Shown here piece by piece: positions 23,460 to 34,199 of a stretch of 64,000 nt of DNA. Location of the stretch: assembly GCA_963678675.1 (NCBI GenBank), contig OY783192.1, positions 29,775,487 through 29,839,486 on the forward strand, read 5' to 3'. The stretch comes from Xiphydria camelus. Its lineage: Eukaryota; Arthropoda; Insecta; Hymenoptera; Xiphydriidae. The translations under genes and the position numbers were made by a program. The notes beneath the pieces are model-generated. The model was given only the letters and a program-made list of their open reading frames with translations, was not told where the DNA came from and searched no databases. Numbering within the stretch: the first letter of the stretch is position 1; each line of letters opens with the position of its first letter.

Positions 23460-24127
23460 CACTCAGAAAAATAAGTTATGAATCCAAGTAAATGGTTTTC
23501 TTGGCACTGTTCATATCGACGGTATACTCTAGTCAAGTAATATTTGTTTGGATTAAAGAAAGTTGACTAAATCCAAGCAAACATTACTCACGGATCCTAA
23601 GAAAACGTGGGAAAGAAATTCCCTGACATTTTTCCAGGTTTTCCAGTCTAAATTAGCCGAGTTGCCCTGATCGCTGTATGGTAGATCCAGTATAAAGTGT
23701 TACACATCAATAATTTGTCATCAAATGAGTAAATTAACTAATATTCATAGAACGGGTCATGAAAACTTATAACTAAACGTTAAAATATCGTAATTTTGCC
23801 AAATCATATTATTATTTAATGGCTTTTTTTAGAGCAAGAAAGAACTTGGATACATACATTATACGCGTATGAAACGCTTTTAATTTCTACACAAATTCTT
23901 AAAAGTTTTAACAAATTAGAACTCAAGCTATTTGCAAGATTTGAACATTTTCGAAAAAGTCCAAAAAATTTTCTATTTTCCCTGATTTTTCCCTGACAAT
24001 TTCAGGTTTTCCAAAATTCCCGAACCGCTGGATATCGTGTTACTTGATTCAAGTGAACCATCTATATGAATAATACAAAAAAAACCATTTACTTCGGAGA
24101 TTCGCCGTTCATGTATTTTTCTCAGTG
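23460..24127. mobile_element. CACTGAG-family element split by a Transib-like insertion
   Basis: Starts CACTCAGAAAAATAAG and ends TTTTTCTCAGTG. The interior is interrupted by the 451-bp element 23589-24039. Phrases ATCCAAGTAAATGG and CCATTTACTTCGGA near the two ends are inverse to each other. Confidence 0.65.
23589..24039. mobile_element. Transib-like non-autonomous element, copy 3
   Basis: Begins CACGGATCCTAAG and ends with CTGGATATCGTG. An exact 5-bp duplication TTACT occurs at 23584-23588 and 24040-24044. Interior matches copies 1 and 2. Confidence 0.65.
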
Positions 24128-24279
24128 TTCTCTTTACATCACCTACGAAGCGCGCATTTTTCCATTCGAATTATTGTTTTTCCATTCTAATAATTTCACC
24201 GCAAATTACGTACGTGTCTATCCCTCAACGCCGTTAAAAACAATCGTCGAACCGTACAGCTACGTATATCGAACACACT

Positions 24280-25550
24280 CGTAACACCGATGATGCAAAT
24301 GACGCGATAAAGCCCGCGTCAAGCCACGCGCAAAGCAGATAATTATTCGCCGTTTACTCGTAATCGCGTCTACGACTTATAATCGGTTCGCGCGAGCGAT
24401 CAATTGTCGAGCGGTGTCCACCGCGTTACCGTGAGCGTTCGGCGTGCCAACGTATCGCGGGCGGGTGACGGGATTCTCCGAGGCACTGACCTACGGCCGA
24501 TGTAAAAGTGTAGATAATGCAGAGAGCAACACGCGTCGGTATTCTCTTATTCGACGCAGTCATCGTATAACCAGGTGAGAGTCACCGTTCGATCGAACTC
24601 GAGTTGTCCCGTTGGCGAAAAAGTGGCGTTTCCGAGGGCGAACCCCGGTCGAGGTCGATACCACGATCTTCCACACGTCGAACGAACAGATCGCGTACGA
24701 TTGTTGAAACGGGAAAGCATCTTTTCTGCGTCGCTTCGATTGGATCCGATTGATTCCGGAGTAATTTTAATTCGAACAAACGACTGGTTTCATATAAATA
24801 CGAGCCAATTTTTATTCGGATTTATACCTAAAATACCTAGAAACACGACGATCGCGAGGATCGTTCGATTCATACCGACGCGGCGCTCCTCGTCACCCGC
24901 AGTTCGACCGTCATCGGCCGGTTGCATCAATCGCGCGACTTCTTTGCTCCAGTGCTCCGAGAGAAAAAAAAACGAATCACCTGCACGAAGGGGTGACCAG
25001 CTGTCCACCTGAATTTCAGTGAGCGGTGAAAGGATTAAGTCCGGATTGCTCAATGGCGCGTCGAATGCACCGCGCGACGATCGTTCCTTTTTCTTATTCC
25101 AGGGCGAGCCACGTAGATACGCGCCGCGTTGATATTCGTACTAAGATTATCGGCGCTCAATAACGTCGCTTCCCGCCGACTACGAGGACTCTTTGTAACT
25201 CTGAGAGACGCGTTCTCGCCGCGACGCCCAGAGAGGCTCCGATGTTTTCCACGGGGAGAGGAAACGAGCTAAATTACCCGTATAACCGCTCGTCGCGTTG
25301 CTTATTAAACATGCAGGATACATATATGCGGTTATCACAAGACCGGTTTACTTCACCGCTGAACCAGAAGTGACGGCGTACAAAAATACCGTCGACGATC
25401 CTCGATCGCTTCCCCCGGGCAGCAAGTGACAAGACTCACCGCAGCCCGGAACAATAAATTTTAATTACGAAGAATTCGAGCACGATGTAATTGCTTCGGG
25501 ATTATGACGCTTCTCGGGAACGGCCAGATTCACTGTTTACCGATAATGTA
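24280..25550. other. CpG-rich block, no convincing gene
   Basis: Moderately CpG-rich. A 145-codon frame (24575-25012, +) and antisense frames show no domain and no splice support. Confidence 0.35.
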
Positions 25551-25554
25551 CCTA

Positions 25555-25816
25555 CACTGAGAAAAATTAATTGGTCAATCAAATCAAAATTCTGGAGACG
25601 ATGGCCAAACCGTTTGATGAAATATCGAACCACCACCTTTTTGGTTTGACTGACCACATTTTGGTTAGAATGACTAAACGTTCGGTTCAAATGACTAAAC
25701 ATTTGATTAAAATAACTTGATATTTGGTCCTATACTGACTGGTATTTTGGTTAGAATAACCAAACATTTTTAACTTGATGCAGTTTGTTATTTTAATCTA
25801 ATTATTTTTCTCGGTG
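25555..25816. mobile_element. CACTGAG-family MITE
   Basis: Starts CACTGAGAAAAATTAATTGG and ends ATTTTTCTCGGTG, with TA on both sides (25553-25554, 25817-25818). The interior repeats TTTGGTTAGAAT-type words. At 25979-26050 a right-end fragment ending TTTCTCTCAGTA follows, with a duplicated CAAGAAATATCTCTTT. Confidence 0.7.
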
Positions 25817-26789
25817 TAGGTGAAGGGGCAATTTTTATTTTTCTGAGGATCTTTATAACGATACGCAACTCTGCGTCGTGGCGGGAGGTCCGATTGAGTA
25901 CACCCATTACGCGCGCGCGCGATGTACAATCCCCGCATATTCCGTCATTCCAGCTTCGCTGTTAGCAGCCCTTTCCATCAAGAAATATCTCTTTAGTTCT
26001 TCGATTCAAGAAATATCTCTTTGATACGAATAATTATTTCTCTCAGTACAGCGGCGATGCACTGAGCCACATCTGTGTAGCGCCACACTATGCGTTTTCG
26101 ATGCGATTTCCTTGGTCCCATAGAGCGGGAGCGTTTCGATGACCACGATGAACGTAACCGAACAGTGTGTGGCTGATTATATTTCAAGTACAGTAGAACC
26201 TCTGTTATTCGAACTCCCCATTATCCGAACTACAACTTACTTTATCCGAACGTTGTAGGTAGTATCCAAACCACGATTTGCTTCATCCAGATGTTTGATT
26301 AGGTATATTTGGACGTCGTTTTGAAGTTTTGAAAGCGTAGATACACTACCGCGCGTTACAAGATTGCAAATCAAGCCGATGGCGTTCAAACGTATCCAAG
26401 ATCATACCTATTGCGCGTGTCAGGACTTTAGTTCGCTTGTTTATTCTTCTCTCAGTTTATATTACAGGTAGAACGCGACGCGCAGTCATAAATGCGCATC
26501 TCGATAATTCTTTTATTACCGTTGGCCATACGTTAACAAAAAATTATGAATTTCATGACAAAGAAACCCTAAAATAAGCATTCGATTTTTATAATTTTTT
26601 AATAAATTGTTATACTTAATTGAATATTGACTTGATTCAGTAAAATATTTACTTCGCCTATAATATATTCATTAATATGTAAATACATATATCGATTGTT
26701 TTATGTTTCAAATATTTTTTTTATCGCGGAACATCGTTTTACCCATCTTGACTGTTCCATATTATCCGAACTTTCGCTAGTCCGAACTA

Positions 26790-27505
26790 CACCGAGGAAA
26801 CAATTTATATGTAGTTAACCCTTCGTTGCTCACGTGGGGTGTAGGCGACACCCTAGCCTCCTTTTTCTGCATGCCACGCTTAGGGTTTTTTTTTCGAGGT
26901 TGGCATTTTCAGTACCAATCGAGAACATTTCATTAAAGAATTTAACACCAAAAGCGCAAGGCAAAACCGATTGGTTTATCCGACAGAACGCTGCAAAGTG
27001 TTAAAAAGTGATTTTTAACAATCTGTAATTAACTTAATATTTAATATTTTTCTATAAAACTTGTTACAATTTGTTAATTTGTCTTTCGTTAATAAAACGA
27101 GAGTATGATAACTATCCTCAGTCTATTATTTATACTATTTTTTAATAAAAATCGGCAGGGAGATCTGAGCGTCTGAAAACCGAGACCTCATGTACCGAGA
27201 CTTCGAGTTTTATTTTCAATTAGAAAATTACGAAATTTATTTTTTTTTTAATATTGAGATCATTAGGCAATATCCCAAGCTTTAAAATAAAAAAAAAGTA
27301 TTATAAAATTTCAATTTTTCACTAAAAAAACGTTAATTTTTAACTGGGGTGTAGGGTACACCCCAGGTGAGCTCTTATGTTTCAAAAACCCACGTGAGTA
27401 ACGAAGGGTTAATAGTTAATATTAATTTTCTCGTTCTAATGAAATATTTATTTCCCCATATTTAAAATTATATTTATCAACTGCTAATAAATTGTTTTCT
27501 CGGTG
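26790..27505. mobile_element. TA-flanked CACCGAG element nested in the pogo-like element
   Basis: CACCGAGGAAACAATTTAT at the left pairs with ATAAATTGTTTTCTCGGTG at the right. TA occurs on both sides (26788-26789, 27506-27507). The ends resemble the CACTGAG family. Confidence 0.65.
26819..27408. mobile_element. piggyBac-like MITE, innermost of three nested
   Basis: Starts CCCTTCGTTGCTCACGTGGG and ends with the near-complement CCCACGTGAGTAACGAAGGG, flanked by TTAA at 26815-26818 and 27409-27412. TTAA targets and CCC termini are piggyBac-type. GGGGTGTAGG/ACACCCC words repeat inside each arm. Confidence 0.75.
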
Positions 27506-28123
27506 TAAGCCTGATCTCAATTGATTGATTGATAATCGAGGTCCTACTGTAATCTGTTCACCGCTAAACGAGACCGGGGAGAACGCATCAAAAATGTATA
27601 ATGTGGTGCTACAATTAGGCGCGCGAGTTAATCGAACGACTATCGACGTCGCGCGCCAACGCTCCGTATCATTTTCTGCTGCTGGCGTGATGGAATCGCG
27701 CGGGGATTTCCAGTAACCGATCTGATAAGAGTTTCTTTGCGCGAGACGAAAAGGACGAGTCGAAAGCAGCGCGGTGGAGCCACGGGACGGGGAGGAGGCT
27801 GCCAGGAAAGAGCAGACGGGACTCGACGTAACGAGTCGCCCTTGTGCGCATGTCGCGAGCGTGGTTCCCTCGTCCGCCGTCCCCCAAACCCCGATCCCAC
27901 CGCGCTGTAAGTCCCTCGGATGCGAAGCGAGTGCGTGGCGTGCGCCCCGCGGGGTTCTAGACTATCCGACTACGCGTACACCGGAACGTGGAGTCCGTAC
28001 TTGTATCCATGTGTACATATTTTGAAAACACGTATCGCGCGAGCCTGACTCGCGACGACCCGCGGCCAGTCGGTATTTTGACGCGCATCAAACGGAAGTG
28101 TACGCCTGATTTGGACGAGAAAA

Positions 28124-30396
28124 ATGGCTCAAGCGTTTCCGGAATTCAACAACGAAAATTGCGTGAGGTTGATACAGTTGTATGAGGCTCACCGCGTATT
28201 ATGGGATAGTAGGGTTCATAATTATAGAGATATTAACTTGCGCGAAGATGCATGGTCGGCCATCTCGAACGCAATGGAAATACCAGTAGACCATTTAAAA
28301 AAAAAGATGAGAATTCTATTCGCGACAAACAGAAAAGAAAGGGGTAAAGCTAAAAAAAGGTTAATCACAGGATCAGGTATGTTTCTTGAACTTTGACATG
28401 CAATAAAACAGTATTTATTTATTTGTCTATTTATTCCCTTTTTTCTTTACAGGAAGTGATGATGAGTTTAAGTCCAAGTGGTTCGCATACGATTATTTTT
28501 CATTTTTAAATCACAAAGACGCACCTGTACCAACACAGGACACTACACAGGATACTGTAGTAAGTAATTAACTGCAATTATATTTATTCTTATATGTACC
28601 TGATTTATGAGTTCGAAATAATATAATATTAATAATTATTTTGCCACGGAATGCTCGCATTATTAACAAAATGTCTCGCTAGATGTAAACGTATCTGGGT
28701 AGGGATATTAGGCGATCTTCTAGGTACATACTCCAAAGGTAAAAGGGAAGTCATTTGCCCTTGATCTTCTCGCCACGAACCTGGAATAAATTCTCCTTGC
28801 TCTTCAAAGTCGAATGCATTTCTCCGTGTATAGATATTATTTGACGTATGGCTTTTTCGTAAATAATTGTGTAAATGAATGGTTGCCAATACAACTTTTG
28901 AAGCTTTTTCCGGTTCCAATAGCATCGGTTTCCTTAGTACTCGAAACACAGAACTAACTAATCCAAAAGCGTTTTCAACTACCTTCCTTGCTCTTGATAT
29001 ACGATAATTAAATATTCTTTCCATAGATCCCTTTTTTGGATTACCCGAAAAATGCTTCATGGCATATTCACTTAGCGCAAACGCTTTGTCACACAGCATC
29101 ATATACGGTACCCTCACGTCGTACGGTATTTGTAATATTTCAGGATCCGGTAATTTTAAACTCTTGTTTTCAAAGTTTCTGTACAAGGCTGTATTTTTGA
29201 AAACACCTCCATCTGTAATACGTCCTCGACATCCAACATTGACGTACATAAAATTATACTTAGCGTCAACTAAAGCCAATAGGACAATACTATTCAAATT
29301 TTTGTAATTGACAAATTCGGTGCCACTATTATATGTTGCTTGAAGGCATACATGTTTGCCGTCCAACGCGCCTATTGCGTGAGGAAAGTCCCACTTGTCT
29401 TCAAATTCTTTTGCAACGGCTAACCATTGTTCTTCTGTTTCGGGTAGCTGTAAAAAATAAAATAAAATAAATATTTGTATTTTTAAGTTAAGTTCCAATA
29501 AAAAAAGAGACCAAAACCATTCGTTTAACCATATACATTTATTACGTTCCGTCCTAGAGTTCAAGACATCTTCAGATAACACGAAGTTAAAAGTTTACAT
29601 TAAAAATAGTATTAATTACAAAGCCAAATTTTCTCGATTAACTTAAAAATATATCTACAAATCAGTATTTTTTTTATTTCAGGCAAACTCAATCGACAAC
29701 AGTGTACAAAATATTGTTCACGACACAACTGAAAATACGCCTTCAATTTCAAACAATGTACATACATCCAGTAATTCAGCCCCATCCACACAAAATCAAG
29801 CACTCAGTAATCCATCCTCATCCACACAACGGCAAACGCGCAGTAATTCAGCCCCATCCACACAAAATCAGACACCCAATAATCCATCCTCATCCAAACA
29901 ACAAAAAACGCCCAGTAATTTAGCCTCATCTACACAACAACATAATAACACATCATACAGAAAGAAAAGGCGCTCTACTGCAGACGCGAAAGATGACACA
30001 TTAGCAGAAGCGATGAGTTTGCTTAAACAAAGTATACAGCCCCAAGATGATAGTTACACAAATTTTGGGGCCTACGTTGCACACGAATTGCGCAAATATG
30101 ACTCTCGAACTTTGTCATTTGTGAAACAAGCTATTAATAATGTAATTTTCCAAGCCGATATGGGACAATTACCAGGACAGTCATACGAATATTATAGTAG
30201 TAGATATTCAGCAAACTCTATACCACACCAAAGCTCCCACACATACACACCAAGCCCTGTACAGACGCAAGCTCTACCAGAAACACTACCGGAAACACCA
30301 TTGCAAGAACTATCAGAGGTAAAACTACCCGAAGCACTACCGATAAAAAGTGAGGAGGTAATCATAAAAACCGAGAATGATATTTCTACATTTTAA
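28124..30396 (+). CDS. Harbinger accessory protein with MADF (Myb/SANT-like) and BESS domains
   Basis: This is the second gene of a PIF/Harbinger transposon, expected to bind DNA and help the transposase reach the nucleus and the element ends. Exons on +: 28124-28376 (donor GTATGT), 28453-28559 (donor GTAAGT) and 29683-30396. Phases 1 then 0 agree, giving about 357 codons. Residues 6-110 form a MADF domain (VRLIQLYEAHRVLWDS, AWSAISNAM, KWFAYDYFSFLNH). Residues about 150-205 are Ser/Thr/Gln/Asn-rich and encoded by three 72-bp repeats. A BESS-like motif follows (FGAYVAHELRKYDSRTL). All frames are open, so the gene may be functional. Intron 2 (28560-29682) contains the last exon of the antisense transposase gene. 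No canonical AATAAA was seen downstream. Confidence 0.85.
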
Positions 30397-30977
30397 AAAA
30401 TTTTTTAATAATTAATCTTAATTACCTTTCATTTTACATTTTCATTTAGTTCGTGAATATTGTTCAGTTCAAAACTTTTATATAAACAAATACACATATA
30501 TATATATTTATATATGATTATAAAGCTGTTTTATTAACGTACCTTCACATAATCCTTTAGGACCTCCGTAATTGCATCGCATACTTCAACAATAATAGTG
30601 GAAAGAGACTGTTTCGAAATTCGAAAGAGATTCTGCAAACTTGTGTATGAATCACCGGTGGCCAAGAATCTCAATGTGACACATAGCCTTTCCCTCGTTG
30701 TGATAGCTTCTCGAAAGTTTGTATTCATTTTTTTTATTTTAGGTTCAATTTTTTCAAGTAGACTTTCAAAATCTTGCATAGACATTCTTACGAAATTTAC
30801 CGTGGTCTCAACTTGTTCATTATGTATGTCATGCATTAGCCTTGTACCATATTCCAATCGTTCACGATATAATTTGTTCATCCAACACCGAGGTCTTTTT
30901 TTCTTTTTCTTACTTATAATATGGTGCACTATGAGAAATGCCGCTGCGGTGACAGCCACACGTCTAGACGGAGCCAT
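28629..30977 (-). CDS. PIF/Harbinger DDE transposase (HARBI1-like)
   Basis: The transposase cuts and joins the transposon ends with an RNase-H fold DDE triad. Two exons on -: 30543-30977 (from ATG of MAPSRR; an in-frame ATG also exists at 31022) and 28629-29447. The intron has donor GTACGT and a TTTTTTACAG acceptor, phase 0, joining DYVK to LPETEEQW. The product is about 417 residues, a normal size for the family. The DDE triad is intact: Asp near 174 (GALDGKH), Asp near 224 (RITDGGVF) and Glu near 303 (KVVENAFG). The N-terminal exon has the usual helical region (TTRERLCVTLRFLATGDSY). No stop or frameshift is seen. The intron (29448-30542) encloses exon 3 of the MADF gene on the other strand. 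An AATAAA on - at 28583-28588 lies about 40 bases past the stop. Confidence 0.92.
29770..29940 (+). repeat. 72-bp coding minisatellite in the MADF gene
   Basis: Units begin at 29770, 29842 and 29914 with AGTAATTCAGCC or a close variant. 72 is divisible by three, so each unit encodes 24 residues of Ser/Pro/Thr/Gln-rich linker without breaking the frame. Confidence 0.8.
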
Positions 30978-31029
30978 TGAAAAGGGCACGTCAATACTGG
31001 CTCGTCGTGGTTGGCGGATCACTACCTCG

Positions 31030-31445
31030 CGTTCAAACTAGCGGCAATCCGTACAGGGTACGTACATGTGTTTTACGCGTATCGATCCGTCGCGTGGTCG
31101 TGTACGCATACACACGTACACTTCTCTTTGTCGCGACGACTCGCAGCCAGTCGGTATTTGACACACATCGAAGGGAAGTGTACGCGTGTGCGAAGGCTCT
31201 CGTCACTAGACGCGCAGTCCGTACAAGGCTGTACAAGCCTTCGCACACACGTACACTTCCCTTTGATGGGCGTAAATACCAACTGGCCGCAGGTCGTCGC
31301 GACAAAGGGAAGTGTACGCGTGTACGAAGGCTCGTACATACGTACACTTTCCTCTGCGTGACGACCCGCGGCCAGTCGGTATTTGACGCACATCGAAAGG
31401 AAGTGTACGTGTGTACGAAGACTCGTGTACACTGGAACGCGCAGT
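31030..31445. repeat. Iterated palindromic subterminal repeat of the Harbinger element
   Basis: Units of about 100 bp share CGACGACYCGCRGCCAGT, GGTATTT and GAAGTGTACG, and are themselves bounded by inverted copies of GTACACTTCC. Units lie at about 31085-31200 (+), 31222-31330 (-) and 31330-31440 (+). A single unit lies at the other end (about 28030-28110). They may be transposase binding sites (inference). Confidence 0.7.
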
Positions 31446-31469
31446 CCGTAAGGGCTTTTCAAGGCAGAT

Positions 31470-32600
31470 AGAAGTATGGTCACGAATCGATTTCCAAGAT
31501 TAAAATATGAAATAATTTTGTTATGCAAGTTAATATCAATAGAAACCTCCTGGTGCAATTTGTGGTAGATTGACCGTTTAGTATGTTTGATAAAAATGAA
31601 TTACTAATTAGGAAATAACCCAGTTTTATGGGCAAATCACATTTTTTGGGGTTTGTATGTAAGATCCAAGAGTAAAATATAAACAAAATACCAAAAAACG
31701 GGGGGAAAAAAACAAAAATTTACAACCATCGATGAAAATTATTGACCGTTTGATACTTTAGTTATAAATAATTTCTGCTTCTCGGTGTTTGGAAATGGCA
31801 TGTCGAGTACTGCCCTGCTAAGCAAAACTGCATTACCTCCTATGCTATTCGAGATACTGCACTTTAGCTTGGCACGGCAGAGTAGATGCGGCAACGTCGC
31901 GTCAGTGGAGTAGTTTCATTTGAGGTTTCAGGTGCAATTTTTCACGCCACTCAGTCTTTCTTTTCCTCTCAAATTTCCCTTATTTCGTGGCTGACTAGCC
32001 ATGATGAGAGTATATTTAGGTTATGGCGCTCATGTTATTGACAGGAAAATATTTCGAAGTTTACACAGCGTTGCCACACATAAAAAGACGCTAGTCAAAG
32101 GAGACACATTATTTGAATAATAAGTGAAAAATAATAAAAATAATCGACTAATTCTTATGGGCATAAATTTTATAATTCACAAAGAGAATTTTCAATTATA
32201 AATCATAGTCTTTTGATGAATTTTTAAATATTTTTCTTACGGACACACACTCAACGATCATTTTGGAGAGTGACCATATTACTTGCGCCCGTATCGAGAA
32301 AGCACGGAGAGCGCGCGGAACGGAGATGGAGCGAGATAAAAGGAAACGAGGGACGGTCAGTGACTCCGCCCGGAGCGCAAAAGAGCCCGGAGTCGCGCTG
32401 CCGATTCCACTTGCTGCGCCGCTCCCGGCTTTTGCCACATCCTGCGGAGCCACCCCAGCGAGAGGAGGCGCTCTTGATCTGAACTCTGAATGTCCACGCT
32501 GCAGCTGCTCTCGGCTGTCAACTCATCGCGCATCAAATTCGAAGTGCGAGCCGCGGAAAAATCTCGTGATCCGAGAGGATATGAATTACCGATATCGATT
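31470..32600. other. Gene-free interval
   Basis: AT-rich to 32250, then a short CpG-rich patch at 32280-32560 with overlapping frames (up to 121 codons) and no domain. Nothing named. Confidence 0.3.
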
Positions 32601-32604
32601 AGTC

Positions 32605-32925
32605 GCGACGGAAAAAAATAAATCGTAAAATTTACAGAACTCGTGGTAAATTTCAAGGCAAGGCCAACTTATTATTACAGCTGTAATTTTAGTAAAAATG
32701 ATAGCAAAGCTTGTAGAAGTTGTAAATGTTGCTGAATTGTTATTAATTTTAGTAAGAATTATAATACGGTAATATAATTTTAGTAAAAACTAAAGTAAGA
32801 CTTATACAAGTTGCGAGCATTTTGCTGTAATTTTTACTAAAATTGTAGCTATCGTAACGATAAATCGGCCTTGCTCTGAAATTTACCACAAACTCTGTAA
32901 ATGCTCTAATCTTTTTTTCCGTGCG
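32605..32925. mobile_element. Inverted-repeat MITE, CGGAAAAAA family, copy 2
   Basis: Left CGACGGAAAAAAATAAATC and right ATCTTTTTTTCCGTGCG. Arms share TTTACAGA, GTGGTAAATTT and AAGGCCAA. Same family as 17848-18092. Confidence 0.75.
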
Positions 32926-33465
32926 TATTGTACGACTCCGACAGGATCCTTTTCTCATTACAAATACATGTTATACATATGCTACACATATGGGATACCC
33001 ATCGTGACGTATCAAACAAAAGTGACGAGTATCCGCGCGCCGTCATTCATCTTCGTACCGCGGTAGGCGTATATATTGTATCGAACAGGTGCCTCCCCCT
33101 GTCCCATATAGGTATTTTGTTCACCCGTCCAGTCGGGAACCAGGAACACCGTGTTTTAACGACTCGCCGTGAGTCAGGTCGAATGTATTTATCATGCCGC
33201 GGGCACTCGACCGTAACAACGCGTTATGTAATTAAAGAAGCAGAGATTCGGCCGTGCGCGAAGGTATCGCGGTTCGGTAGGTATACGAGAACGCGATGCT
33301 CGATTGTGTATACTCACCGGTCGGCCGATTGCGCCAACTAAATGGTGCGTAGAGGATCTAGCATGGACTATCGACTCGCCGAACAATCGACCGCGTCTTC
33401 GTCCTTCGATTCGTTCGGCGGAACGAGACGCGTGCTCCCCTTCGTCGATGGCTATACGTACCATG

Positions 33466-33555
33466 TGAGGCTAAACTTACTCGCCAGGAAAGAAGCTCGA
33501 ATCACTATTATCTCATTATTTATGAATTTTTGGCCTATATCGATATAAGACTATA
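33466..33555. mobile_element. Half copy of the TGAGGCTAAAC MITE
   Basis: Matches the left arm and centre of 6775-6981 (TTACTCGCCAGG, CTATTATCTCATTA, ATATCGATATAAGACT) but has no right arm. 32930-33460 before it is moderately CpG-rich without a gene. Confidence 0.65.
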
Positions 33556-33675
33556 AGATATAAGTTTCACCTTGAATTTTCTATGTAGTCGTCCTTAGGC
33601 GACCTTCAGCCTAGAGTATTTTAATAAATACTTCTCTCCACCCCCCCCCTTCCTCTCTCTCTCTCTCTCTCTTAG

Positions 33676-34195
33676 GGACCGTCCATTAATTACGTGAGTA
33701 CGATTTTTTTGTTTTTATACCCTCCCCTCACCCCATGTGAGCCAACTTAAGATCCCCCCCTCTACCCCCGTTCAATATTTCTCACGTGAGTTTTTTGGAC
33801 TATTTATTATGCGAAGAATGAACGCAGATTTATGTAGTGTATACTGTATAGGCGCCAAGAATACCAATTCAGTGGAAAAATTCTGCCTATCTAAGCTCAA
33901 CATAATGTGAACGGATCTAATTATTTTGGACTAAATCTAATAAGACCAATCCACGCTTATACCTAGTCCAATATCACTCAACTATGGTCACCTCGACATT
34001 ATCTCCCCGACTATATTACCGGCAGGCAAATATTTTATCCTTTGGAGCGAAATACAATGTTCTAATGTTTGAAATTAAAAAGATATTTGTAAAAAAAACT
34101 CACATAAGATTTTCTGTAGCATCCTCTCCCTCCTATAGCAGACTGTAGAGATTCGGCTTATCCCCCCTCTCCCTAAATACTCACGTAATTCAAGG
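33676..34195. mobile_element. Possible decayed inverted-repeat element (GGGACCGTCCATTAA)
   Basis: Left GGGACCGTCCATTAATTACG and right ACTCACGTAATTCAAGG share an inverted AATTACGTGAGTA core. CCCTCCCC-type words occur near both ends. A (CT)n tract at about 33650-33673 precedes it. Confidence 0.4.
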
Positions 34196-34199
34196 CGAT

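Larger units (their letters stand above)
26191..27549. mobile_element. pogo/Tigger-like element (outermost of three nested)
   Basis: Left end CAGTAGAACCTCTGTTATTC and right end GATAATCGAGGTCCTACTG, with TA at 26189-26190 and 27550-27551. CAGT termini plus TA duplications are pogo-type. TTATCCGAAC words repeat inside both parts. No transposase frame remains. Confidence 0.75.
27960..31460. mobile_element. Apparently intact PIF/Harbinger transposon
   Basis: Two convergent intact genes (MADF/BESS on +, DDE transposase on -) are bracketed by related GC-rich subterminal repeats. Sequence at about 28045-28105 recurs inverted at 31249-31310 (shared words GACGAC, CGGCCAGT, GGAAGTGTACG). The exact terminal inverted repeats and 3-bp target duplication could not be fixed by eye, so both limits are approximate. 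A word reading ACACYGGAACG then AGTCCGTA occurs near both outer limits in the same orientation (about 27977 and 31429). Confidence 0.75.

Noticed and set aside
31011..31558. Frames of 104-164 codons beside the transposase
   Set aside because: They run through the palindromic subterminal repeats in several frames at once and show the repeat period rather than a protein family.
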